This document shows, one piece after another, positions 22,494-31,524 of a stretch of DNA of 64,000 nt. Both the position numbers and the translations under genes were made by a program. The stretch is taken from positions 18,626,351 to 18,690,350 of the forward strand of contig OX393552.1 of NCBI GenBank assembly GCA_947650365.1, read 5' to 3'. Below the pieces are notes generated by a model. That model was not told where the DNA came from, did not search any database, and worked only from the letters and a program-made list of their open reading frames with translations. The stretch is from Chamaelirium japonicum (taxonomy: Eukaryota > Streptophyta > Magnoliopsida > Liliales > Melanthiaceae). Positions within the stretch are counted from its first letter, which is position 1. Every line of letters starts with the position of its first letter.

Positions 22494-25400
22494 TCACATC
22501 GAGCTTGATTTGAAGTTGATGTGAATTTTCCGTCTTGGTGCCGGCGCTTCTTTGTCTTTGTGCGCTGTCTGGATGGAGGATGTCACTAGTTTTGCAAGTG
22601 GAGAGCTTTTGTCCATCGCAGCTGTTTTGACTTCCTGGACTTGTGGAGCTTTTGCTGGAGGAGCTTCTGCAACGAAGTCTTTGGCCTCGTAAAACTTGGC
22701 ATCAGCAAGGTGTGCTTTAGCCTTGTTGAACAGCTTGCCGTTGGCGGCGATGCTTCTCCCCATGCTTTCGATGTTAATGCTGCTTTCTTCATCGTCTTTC
22801 CGGAGCACTTGGTGAACTTCCATTATGCAGCAGGAGATCTTGAAGTTTTGACCAGCTTCAAGGAAGCAAATAGGAAAGAACTTCTGGAGTGTTACTGGCT
22901 CTAGAAAGCTTTGCTGGAGGAGATTTTTCAGATTTGCTGGTGGTACTTTGGACGTCTTTCTTCCTGGAGCTTCATTCTTTTCCTTGAAGGACTTTCTTCT
23001 GAGGAGTTTTCTTGTCGCCCGATCCTTCTCATGGTTAGCTAGGCGTGCTATCCTGTAGCTTGATCGTCGTGGCCTTCTCCTTCGAGGCGCCATAGCCCAT
23101 GTGTTAAGATCTTCCTCGCCAAGGTGAAGAACTGGTGTTGCGACTGAAGGCTCTTCCTTGATCAGAAGGACTTGCACTTCTAGAGACTGTACCGATTCAT
23201 CTTCTGATCCCCAGCTGGTTGGCTTGATTTCTTCATTTGGAATCGAAGGAGACCTGGAGTAGAGGACATAATAGTCAATTTTGCCCGATGGTTGGCCTAG
23301 CAGGTTGACTTCGGGGCTTCTTTGTTCGTCTCTAGCTTTGAGCAGGTACCGGGACGTAGTTTCGTTTGGAAGAGGGAGTGCTTGCATGAGAGACGGTTGC
23401 CCCCAAGACAGTAAGGATTTGGCCCTAGGCACTGAAGAAGTATGTCGTCGTCGTCTTCTTGGACTGCCCCCTTTCTTTGAGTCATCAACGGTGGACTGCC
23501 CCCCTTCTTCGAGGACAGGCGGGGCGTCGGGTAACTCGTCGTCCGAAGTAGAAGTTTCACCGTTGTCGGGATCCGTAATAGAGATATGATTGACGGCAGC
23601 CATGGGTGGGTGGGTGGGTGTTGAGACAAAGTCCTCGATTGGCATCCCCAGACGATTGAATGCCGACTTCTTCTTTGATTGTTTGACTGGCCCGAGCCTC
23701 TCGAACACGGATGTGCGTTTTCGATTCGACCAGTCTTTACCACCTCTGGTTTGTTTCCGGAACGAGGCTTGGCCTCGAACCCGCCGTCGTCTTCTCTTGC
23801 TGTCCGGATGGCTGAGGTAGGTAGAGCGTGCGTCGGAGATTGTCAATTCTTCGGCTGCTTTATCTGCCATTCTCGCCTCGATGTAGTTCGAGGTGAAGGT
23901 CTTCTTCGCTGCGGTTCTGATGACCAACGGAGCTTGACTGGAGCCGATGCCTCGGCGGTTCGGGGGAATTTGCTCTCCGTTTTGAAACAGCCGAGTTTGA
24001 GTTCTCGTCATCCCATGTGGAGTTGCTGCTGGTGGAAGTGTGCCCATGGCGCTTTCCTCGTTGTAGCCGGCTCTGAACAGCAACTTGGCAGCATTTTGCC
24101 CCCAACTCCCTTCCGGTTTGAATCCGAGTTGCTCGAGGTCTGCTGATTCGACAGGTCTACTTGGGTCCGGAGCTTGCGTCAGACTAGGTAGTGGCACCGT
24201 CATTTCTTGCAGAGTGATGACATTGGCCTGAGATAACGACGGGGCCAACTTCTTTGTCGGAGTAGGAGGCGATCGCTCGGATTTTCGGAGCCACTGAGGC
24301 ACGAGACTCAAGACAGGCGCTGTTTGGATTGGCAACGGGGTATGTTGCGTTGCTCTTGGCTCGAAGCTGATGCGCATCCTTTGCCCAGGTTTCGGCGTTC
24401 CTTGGACCTTGAGTTTTGGCTCATCAGAGGGTGGCACCGGATTCGCGGGAAGTGGAGTCTTGTCCTTCTTTTCTTCTTCAATTTTCTGGACTCGAGGAGC
24501 TTTAGCTGGCAGAACTTCCGCGACCAGGACCTTTGCTTGGTAGAACTTAGTGTCGGCCAGGTGTGCCTCGGCCTCGTTGAATGGCTTGTCGTCCGCAACT
24601 ATGCACCTCTCCACGCCTTCTTCGTAGTACTTGAGGCACTGGTGCCAGGTGGATACCACGATGCCGTTCTCGTGCAGCCATGGTCTTCCTAATAGGAGAC
24701 GATATGATGTCTGGCAGTCGATGATGTGGAAGAGGACCGTTGTATCCAGCGGGCCGATGGAAAGTTTCAAACGAATGATTCCGACGGTGGACTGTCTGCC
24801 CTGGTTGAAGCCTTGAATGACCAATTGACTTGGTAAGAGCTGGTCGTCGGTGATGCCGAGTTGCCGCATCGTCTGGATAGGCATGATGTTGACGGCGGAG
24901 CCACAGTCCAACAAGATTCGGTTCACCGACTTCTCCTTGATGTATCCCGAGACGTAAAGAGGCCGGTTGTGCAATCGCGTCCCGAGTTGCAGGTCCTCGT
25001 CTGAAAAGGTTATCGTTGCATCACGCGAGGCTACAGCTTTGCGCTTCTGATCGTCCTTCCTTTTCCTTTTGTAGCTATCTGGATCGGCCAAAGCCGCCGC
25101 CATTGCCAGGCGAGCCTTCTTCGGAAGATGCAAAGCCTCTACGAGCGGCATATGCAAGATTGCTTCGTCGTGGGAGGCAGTGCCCCCTTCGTCAGAATCG
25201 TCTCCCTCATCTGCGGAGTCGCCTTCTCCAGAAGTTTTGCTTTCGTTCTTTCCTTCCGACGCCTCATGGACTTCGACCATGCAACAAGACACCTTGATGT
25301 GTTGGTCCGCTGGGAGGAAGTGATCTGGGAAGAACTCTTGCAAAGTTGTCGGCTCTGGAAGACTCTGCTGAAGGATATCGTCTTGGCTTGCTGGCGGCAC

Positions 25401-27617
25401 TTTGAACGCCTTCCTTCCCGGAGTCTTGCTTTTCTTCTTGTAGGTCTTCCGCTTGGTGAATCCCCTCATCACACGGTCTTGCTTGAGCTTCTTTTCTTGC
25501 CATGGCTTTCGCCGCCGCGGTAGCATGACCCATGCTTCTTCGTCGGTGGATTCCCCTCCGCAAGGATGATAGTCGACAGCAGCAACTGGTTCCCTCGGAG
25601 GTACTTGTTCTTCTGGAGGCTCTACTGACTCGTCTTCTGATCCCCAGCCGGTGGGCTTGATTTCTTCAGCTGAAACCAATGGAGGCTTTGAATAGAGGAC
25701 GTAATAGTCGAACTTCCCTGAAGGCTGGCCTAGCAGACCGACTTCCGGATCTCCTTGCTCGTGTCTTTTCTGGAGAGCGTATTGGGACGTAGCATTGCTT
25801 GGAAGAGGTGCTGGCACTTCTTGAGGCTCTACTGGCATGTCTTCCGATTCCCAGCCGGTGGGCTTGATTTCGTTGATTGAAACGGACGGAGGCCTTGAGT
25901 AGAGGACGTAATAGTCGAACTTCCCCGAAGGCTGGCCCAGCAGACCGACTTCTGGATCTCTTTGCTCGTATCTTTTCTGGAGAGCGTATTGGGACGGAGC
26001 ATTGCTTGGAAGAGGTGCTGGCGTGAGCGATGATTGCCCCCAGGGCAGCGGTGTTTCCTCCTCGATGAGTGCGGGAGTACGTTGACGTCGCTTCGAGACT
26101 TTCAGCCGGGAAGTTAACTTAGCGATTGGTGCTTGCCGGTTGATGCGCAATTTGGGCGTGCTTCGCCGAGCGGCAACGAGTACCGGCGAGAAGGAGCCGA
26201 AGGTGATGGACGTCATGTTGGCCGTAGCAACCTCCCCGGAGTCGATCTCTATCTTTCCTTGCTTTGCGAGCGCCATGATTCTTTCCTTGAAGACGAAGCA
26301 TCTTTCGATGGGATGACTCACCATCCGGTGGTATTTGCAGAAGAGAGGGTCGTCGACGCGATGCATCTGCTCGGGCCTCTTCGAAGGAGGGAGATCTATC
26401 ATCTTCTCTTGCAGCAGTTGGTCGAACATGGAGGAGACTTCCGAGTCTGGGAAGGGGTACTCCTTGGCTTCGAGCTCCTCGAGAGTCATCCTTTGTCTTG
26501 GAGGCGGAGGCGGCGGTATGGCGGCGCCCTTCTTCTGATCTGGCTTGCCACCGATCTTGAGCGGCTTGGAGGTTGAAGCGACGTCAGCAACATTGACTTG
26601 TTTCGGTTTCGTTGCCGGTGGCTTGTCCTTCTTTTCTATCTTCAAGAAATCCTTGTTCTTCGATTCCCCGCGATTTGCTAGGCTGAGTTCCATGTCATGA
26701 GCCCGAGTTGCGAGTTCTTCGAAAGACCGAGGCTTGATACCTTTGAGGATGTAGAGCAGACCCCAATGCATGCCTTGGGTGCACATCTCGATGGCCGAGT
26801 CTTCAGACAAGCGGTCTCGTGAATTCAGCGCGAGGTTCCTCCACCTGTCGATGTAGTCGATCACTGGCTCATCCTTCCTTTGCTTGACGGCGGTGAGTTC
26901 GGTCATACTGACTGTACGTCTGGTGCTGTAGAAGCGATTGAGGAACTCCCTTTCCATCTGGTCCCAGCTGTCGATGGTCCCTGCAGGAAGATCAACGTAC
27001 CAGTCGAACGCGTTGCCTTTGAGGGTGCGAACGAATTGCTTCACCATCTCGTCGCCATATGTGCCGGCATTATTGCAGGTCTCGATGAAGTGGGCGACGT
27101 GCTGTCTCGGATTTCCCTTTCCGTCAAAGTGATGAAACTTTGGCGGCTGGAATCCGACTGGGAAGCGTAGCTGCTGGATCCTCGTAGTGTAGGGCTTCGA
27201 GTATGCTGCCGTGATCGGAGGAAGGCTACTGCCGTGGGAGCGCATCATGTCGGCTATCAATGCTTGGACTTGCTGAGCACTCATCGCAGCCGCTGTTGCC
27301 GGAGGTTGAGTGGCCACCGAGGCTGGCATAGGGGAGACGACTTCCACTGGGACGGGAGCCGAAGAGAGCGCTGGAGTAACTGCTTGAACCGTCGGAACAA
27401 CCTCTGCAGGAGCGGGAGTTGAAGACAGAACTGGAGAGGCGACGGGTTGGCTGACTGCTGCAGCGTCCTTTGCGCTTAGCTTTTGGAGCAGAGTATTGAT
27501 GTGACGATCCTTCTCCTCCATTAGCCGAGTAATCTGTGCCATGTGCTCGTTCATCTGCATGACTTGGAGCTGAAGAGCGGTCGGAGGATGGTGACGGAGA
27601 ACATCTCGGTGTTGCAT
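22494..27617 (-). CDS. gag-protease polyprotein of element C
   Basis: A 1707-residue open frame. Residues 1-55 are coiled-coil-like. Residues about 150-330 are a Ty3/Gypsy-type retrotransposon gag domain (FHHFDGKGNP near 161; DSWDQMEREFLNRFY further on). About 880-985 is an aspartic-protease-like domain with LLDCGSAVNIMP near 902 and LLGRPWLHENG near 979, both typical of plant Gypsy proteases. I see no zinc knuckle, reverse transcriptase, RNase H or integrase. A block with FDYYVLYS occurs three times (about residues 566, 636 and 1446), and the order of modules around the protease is repeated after it. The methionine at 27617 is the first in the frame; a separate short frame (27765-28025) lies between the primer site and it. 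Expected role: capsid and maturation protease for particles that need enzymes from another element. Confidence 0.8.
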   Translation of the reverse strand: MQHRDVLRHHPPTALQLQVMQMNEHMAQITRLMEEKDRHINTLLQKLSAKDAAAVSQPVASPVLSSTPAPAEVVPTVQAVTPALSSAPVPVEVVSPMPASVATQPPATAAAMSAQQVQALIADMMRSHGSSLPPITAAYSKPYTTRIQQLRFPVGFQPPKFHHFDGKGNPRQHVAHFIETCNNAGTYGDEMVKQFVRTLKGNAFDWYVDLPAGTIDSWDQMEREFLNRFYSTRRTVSMTELTAVKQRKDEPVIDYIDRWRNLALNSRDRLSEDSAIEMCTQGMHWGLLYILKGIKPRSFEELATRAHDMELSLANRGESKNKDFLKIEKKDKPPATKPKQVNVADVASTSKPLKIGGKPDQKKGAAIPPPPPPRQRMTLEELEAKEYPFPDSEVSSMFDQLLQEKMIDLPPSKRPEQMHRVDDPLFCKYHRMVSHPIERCFVFKERIMALAKQGKIEIDSGEVATANMTSITFGSFSPVLVAARRSTPKLRINRQAPIAKLTSRLKVSKRRQRTPALIEEETPLPWGQSSLTPAPLPSNAPSQYALQKRYEQRDPEVGLLGQPSGKFDYYVLYSRPPSVSINEIKPTGWESEDMPVEPQEVPAPLPSNATSQYALQKRHEQGDPEVGLLGQPSGKFDYYVLYSKPPLVSAEEIKPTGWGSEDESVEPPEEQVPPREPVAAVDYHPCGGESTDEEAWVMLPRRRKPWQEKKLKQDRVMRGFTKRKTYKKKSKTPGRKAFKVPPASQDDILQQSLPEPTTLQEFFPDHFLPADQHIKVSCCMVEVHEASEGKNESKTSGEGDSADEGDDSDEGGTASHDEAILHMPLVEALHLPKKARLAMAAALADPDSYKRKRKDDQKRKAVASRDATITFSDEDLQLGTRLHNRPLYVSGYIKEKSVNRILLDCGSAVNIMPIQTMRQLGITDDQLLPSQLVIQGFNQGRQSTVGIIRLKLSIGPLDTTVLFHIIDCQTSYRLLLGRPWLHENGIVVSTWHQCLKYYEEGVERCIVADDKPFNEAEAHLADTKFYQAKVLVAEVLPAKAPRVQKIEEEKKDKTPLPANPVPPSDEPKLKVQGTPKPGQRMRISFEPRATQHTPLPIQTAPVLSLVPQWLRKSERSPPTPTKKLAPSLSQANVITLQEMTVPLPSLTQAPDPSRPVESADLEQLGFKPEGSWGQNAAKLLFRAGYNEESAMGTLPPAATPHGMTRTQTRLFQNGEQIPPNRRGIGSSQAPLVIRTAAKKTFTSNYIEARMADKAAEELTISDARSTYLSHPDSKRRRRRVRGQASFRKQTRGGKDWSNRKRTSVFERLGPVKQSKKKSAFNRLGMPIEDFVSTPTHPPMAAVNHISITDPDNGETSTSDDELPDAPPVLEEGGQSTVDDSKKGGSPRRRRRHTSSVPRAKSLLSWGQPSLMQALPLPNETTSRYLLKARDEQRSPEVNLLGQPSGKIDYYVLYSRSPSIPNEEIKPTSWGSEDESVQSLEVQVLLIKEEPSVATPVLHLGEEDLNTWAMAPRRRRPRRSSYRIARLANHEKDRATRKLLRRKSFKEKNEAPGRKTSKVPPANLKNLLQQSFLEPVTLQKFFPICFLEAGQNFKISCCIMEVHQVLRKDDEESSINIESMGRSIAANGKLFNKAKAHLADAKFYEAKDFVAEAPPAKAPQVQEVKTAAMDKSSPLAKLVTSSIQTAHKDKEAPAPRRKIHINFKSSSM

Positions 27618-28060
27618 GTTCGCATCCTCGCCGTCATCATCGGAGACGTAGTTACGCCGACTTGCTTCTGGCTGATGATTGATGTTTGCCCCCTGCAGAG
27701 GAGGTGCAACATCTGCTGGAGAACCCGAATGGGTTCGGGGTTGGGGATGGTCCTCCCTAAACTTCTAGACATGGACTCCAGGATCGAGGCTCGTTTCTTC
27801 AAGCACCAGGGCCTCGTCGGCGCTTTGGCGAGCATCTTCGGTAGTAGCTTCCGGCACGAAGACATCCGCAAGAGTCCGTGTACGCCGAGTGTAGACGCGG
27901 ACCATTGGAGGAGCATCACCCTCCGGATTTACTGGATCACCGTGTCGGAGTAGAGGAGACTCGGCGATTGGTGAGAGGCTTGGAGCAAACGCATCGCTGT
28001 ATGTTCCGGCCATTGCAAACTTCAAGCAGCTTCTTCAACCGTACGGATGAAAGGAGAAGA
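27618..28060 (-). other. Leader of element C
   Basis: This segment lies between the primer site and the long gag-protease frame. It contains a short protein-like frame (27765-28025, minus) beginning near the primer site with MKFAMAGTYSD and rich in acidic and Ser/Pro residues. I cannot assign a domain to it. Confidence 0.5.
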
Positions 28061-28079
28061 TGTCCCACCGGGCGTGCCA
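28061..28079 (-). promoter_or_regulatory. Primer binding site of element C
   Basis: On the minus strand, six bases inside the 5' LTR (28086), the sequence TGGCACGCCCGGTGGGACA forms the primer site. The TGGCxxGCC...GTGGGA pattern is that of plant Gypsy elements of the Tat/Athila side. The middle LTR lacks such a site at its start, confirming that the right-hand LTR is the true 5' LTR. I have not assigned the tRNA. Confidence 0.7.
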
Positions 28080-29135
28080 GAAATCTGTGGACGCGGAAAA
28101 AAGCGCGGGTCATCTTTATTGCGAATCACACGAGATTACAATTGTGGCCGGGACCCGGGTGGCTCGGGTGTAGCGAGTCCGGGTTGCGGCGAGTTTTGAT
28201 AAGGGGATTGTGGGAAAGATCTTCTAGGGGATCCCTTTGATCCACGTCTCCACGTGGTGTTCGTGCGAGAGCTCTGAAGGGGCTGCCCAGGACAGGGGTT
28301 TTACAGGGAGAGGGTTTTGGAGAGGCTAAGGAATGTCCACCGTTGCTTTGTCCCTTCCGTGCTTCGCGCTTTCTCGGCTAGGAGGTTTTTGGCTTCGTTC
28401 CTCGGTCTTCGCGTCTTCCTCGTTCCTTGCTTGACCTCGGTGTCCTTGATCGTCGGTTCGCGGCGTCGATCTAGCTTTTGGCGTTGGCGTTGGCTTTGGC
28501 TTTGGCTTTTTGGCTTTGGCTTTGCTCCGGCGTGGCTCTGGCTTTTGCTTTGCTTCGGCGCTTGCACTTGGACGTAGCTGGGAGAGACTTGCGATGCTTT
28601 CGTTCTTCCGGACTTCGCGTCGTATCGGCTAGAACGTGCGGTGCTTTTGCTCGTGGCCGGCGTAGTCACTTGGCTTTGGCACTTGCGTTGCTTTGGCGCG
28701 GGCTTTACTGGGGCTTTGCTTTGGCTTCTTGCGTTGGCTTTAGCTTTGGCGTCAACTCGATCTTCTTCTTCGAACGACGTGGGCTACTTCTCCAGTGCTT
28801 CGACGGTTTACGTATCGACTGGACTTCTCTTCTTCTCCGGGCTTCTTTGGCGTGATCGGAGTCGAAGAATGGTTTCGAAGATGGTGGGGGTAGCACCGAT
28901 CTCCGTGCGACGGTTGTGGCGTCGGCTTTTGTTGATGAAGACGACGAGGGTAGCGACGGTCTCCGTGCGACGGTTGTAGCGTCGGCTTTTGTTGATGAAG
29001 ACGACGGGGTAGCGACGCTTCAGGCGATCTGCTCCAGGCTTTCTTCTTCGTGGATGGCGCAGGTGTTAGTCGAAGACGACGGTGGTGATGACGCTTCGCT
29101 TCTCTCCTCCGGGCTTTGGGGCTTGATTGAGGATT

Positions 29136-29820
29136 TGTTGGAGACGACGGGGTAGTGCCGCTCCTCTTCTTCTCCGGGCTTTTGGGCTTGATCGGAGTCG
29201 AAGCCTTGTTGGAGACGACGGGGTAGTACCGCTCCTCTTCTTCTCCGAGCTTTTGGGCTTGATCGGAGTCGAAGCTTGTTGGAGACGACGGGGTAGTGCC
29301 GCTCCTCTTCTTCTCCGGGCTTTTGGGCTTGATCGGAGTCGAAGCTTGTTGGAGGCGACGGGGTAGTGCCGCTCCTCTTCTTCTCCGGGCTTTTGGGCTT
29401 GATCGGAGTCGAAGCTTGTTGGAGACGACGGGGTAGTGCCGCTCCTCTTCTTCTCCGGCCTTTTGGGCTTGATCGGAGTCGAAGCTTGTTGGAGACGACG
29501 GGGTAGTGCTGCTCCTCTTCTTCTCCGGGCTTTTGGGCTTGATCGGAGTCGAAGGCTTGTTGGAGACGACGGGGTAGTGCCGCTCCTCTTCTTCTCTGGG
29601 CTTTTGGGCTTGATCGGAGTCGAAGCTTGTTGGAGACGACGGAGTAGTGCCGCTCCTCTTCTTCTCCGGGCTTTTGGGCTTGATCGGAGTCGAAGCTTGT
29701 TGGAGACGACGGGGTAGTGCCGCTCCTCTTCTTCTCCGGGCTTTTGGGCTTGATCAAAGTCGAAGCTTGTTGGAGACGACGAGGTAGTGCCGCTCCTCTT
29801 CTTCTCCGGCCTTTGCTTCT
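29136..29820. repeat. 70-bp tandem array in right LTR of C (10 units)
   Basis: Units begin at 29136, 29207, 29277, 29347, 29417, 29487, 29558, 29628, 29698 and 29768. The two 71-bp steps fall at the same ordinal positions as in the left LTR, so the array existed before this insertion and was copied with the LTR. Confidence 0.94.
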
Positions 29821-30063
29821 GGCGTCTTCGGAGTCGAAGGGTTCTTCTTCTCCGAGCTTTCTTCTTCGTGCACGGAGTCGAAGGGATGATCTTCGTGTGC
29901 AAGGGTCTTCACATTGATGAGGACTTTCAGTAAGCCGATCCCTCGGGACAGGCTTGACTGTGCCTCGTGAAGCCTTGGGTCGATGAAGAAGCGTCTCCTC
30001 TTCTGCAGAACTCTGGCGTTTCGTCTTCAATTTCCCGACCATTTTTTCCTTCCCCCACCCCCT

Positions 30064-30073
30064 CTATTTATAG
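30064..30073 (-). promoter_or_regulatory. TATA box in 5' LTR of element C
   Basis: The minus strand reads CCTATAAATAG within a C/G-rich flank, a near-consensus TATA box. It lies about 690 bp into the LTR in the direction of transcription, upstream of the 70-bp array, so the array would be in the transcribed part of the LTR. Confidence 0.55.
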
Positions 30074-30767
30074 GCAAAGAGGTGGGGAGAGAGATATGGG
30101 AACTTTTTAATTTTAAATCCCTTTTGTATCTCTCTCATAATTACCCGGATTTTATTCATCTATTGATGAGGGGAATAACATTTAGTTGTTTTCCTTTTCT
30201 GGCGGGTGCAATTATGGCTGGATTTTGCGCACGAAATCGATGGCGATCGGGCGCTTCGTCTTGTGCGTTGGATCGAGGGATCGGCGCAGATCCGCGTGTG
30301 TGCAGACGTCATACGCTACCTCCCCCCGCGCATGGTGGTATTTCTTTCCTTTTCTTTCTTTTCTTTCCTTTTCTTTTCTTTCCTTTTTCTTTTCTTTCCT
30401 TTCTTTTCTTTCCTTTTTCTTTTCTTTCTTTTCTTTTCTTTCCTTGCAGGGCCGGCCGGCCCCCCATGGGGTTCGGGTCCTACTAGGGCCGGCCCCATGT
30501 GGCTCGGGTCCTAGTAGGGGCCGGCCCCATGGGGTTCGGACCCTAGTAGGGGCCGGCCCCCCTTGACGCATGGGGTCCGCTCCTCTTTGCTAGGTGCGAG
30601 TCGGGTCCGGGTCTGCATCGGTGCGCGCGAGTCGGGTCCGCGTGTCGGGTTTGCATCCACGTAGGGGCCTTTGAGTCGGGTCCGGGTCCGAGCGCGTCGG
30701 GTTTGCATCCACGTCGGCACATGTAAGTCGGGTCCGGGTCCGACGAAATTCGTGTGTCTACACCCAC

Positions 30768-31509
30768 TAACATCAAAAGTCAAATAGATAATAGGCGTCA
30801 TCTAGCGGGATCCTAACCTCAAACAGTCGCTTGGATTGGAGGGGAAAGGCATCCCTCTGAAAACAGATAATCACATTATCTCATCGGGGTTCGATATGAA
30901 GCATAAATAACTAATAAAGAAAGCAACCATAAAGACTGAATTAAGTTCAGGGTCCGACCCCTGAACCTAATTTGCACAGCACATGCTTCTAGCATTCTTC
31001 GCAAGGTCCCTCGGTCCGGCTCCTCCGTCGCGCTCGCGAACACGTTGCCGGATCGTTTTCATCCTCTAGGGTTCCGCTCATGCTCCCGATGGTGGATTTC
31101 TTGGGCACATCTTTCTTCTCGATCTGTAACCGAAAATTCTAGTACGCTTCGAGCAAGTGCTTGCTCGTACACAATTTCCTAGAAAGAAGAGAAAACACAC
31201 CTAGAAAAAGGCCATGAGAAACCGAGGATGGTCTACCCCCATCACTCGCCCAATCTAAGGCTCAATTACAAATCCACACATATAGAAAGCAAATCCAGAC
31301 AATTGCTAACTCGGGGTCCGACCCCCGGTAGCAAGCACAAAACATAGATCTAGATTTTTTATAACGGTGCCCTACAAAAATAATTAATAGAACAAGCACA
31401 ATATATATATATGCATGATCTAAGCATAAGAACCCCGATGATCTCACGCATTCATCATGCACACACATATTGGTTTCATAAAAAAACGTGAAACGCACAC
31501 CACTAATGC
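30768..31509 (-). other. Leader of element B, primer-site-proximal part
   Basis: This is the continuation of the element B leader on the right of element C. It is non-coding and of mixed composition, with the phrase 'gggtccgacccctgaac' near 30950 and a related 'ggggtccgacccccgg' near 31310, perhaps an internal duplication. An (AT)n stretch lies near 31402-31413. Confidence 0.6.
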
Positions 31510-31522
31510 GGCTCTGATACCA
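31510..31522 (-). promoter_or_regulatory. Primer binding site of element B (initiator Met tRNA)
   Basis: The minus strand reads TGGTATCAGAGCC two bases inside the 5' LTR. This is the complement of the 3' end of plant initiator methionine tRNA and the usual primer site of plant Copia elements. It fixes the strand and the 5' LTR of element B. Confidence 0.93.
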
Positions 31523-31524
31523 AT

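Larger units (their letters stand above)
11468..30762 (-). mobile_element. Gypsy-type gag-only element C with three LTRs
   Basis: A 19.3-kb LTR element on the minus strand, flanked by a perfect 5-bp target duplication CCCAC (11463-11467 and 30763-30767). Its outer LTRs are 11468-14138 and 28086-30762, and a third LTR copy lies at 14898-17477. LTRs on the minus strand run TGTAGACAC to CGTCCACA. The interior carries a primer site, a long gag-protease frame (22494-27617), and GC-rich repeats, but I see no reverse transcriptase, RNase H or integrase, so it would depend on a partner element. The gag type is that of Ty3/Gypsy, Tat-like. It fits the known class of gag-only terminal-repeat retrotransposons (TR-GAG). 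Outer LTRs differ by about 1% by eye, so it is the youngest layer of the nest. The main frame looks whole. Confidence 0.9.
28086..30762 (-). repeat. Right outer (5') LTR of element C
   Basis: This 2677-bp LTR matches 11468-14138, with ten 70-bp units, a TTTC-rich tract near 30345-30445 and GGCCGGCCCC units near 30450-30570. Its end is followed by the target duplication CCCAC and then by leader sequence of element B. Confidence 0.92.
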
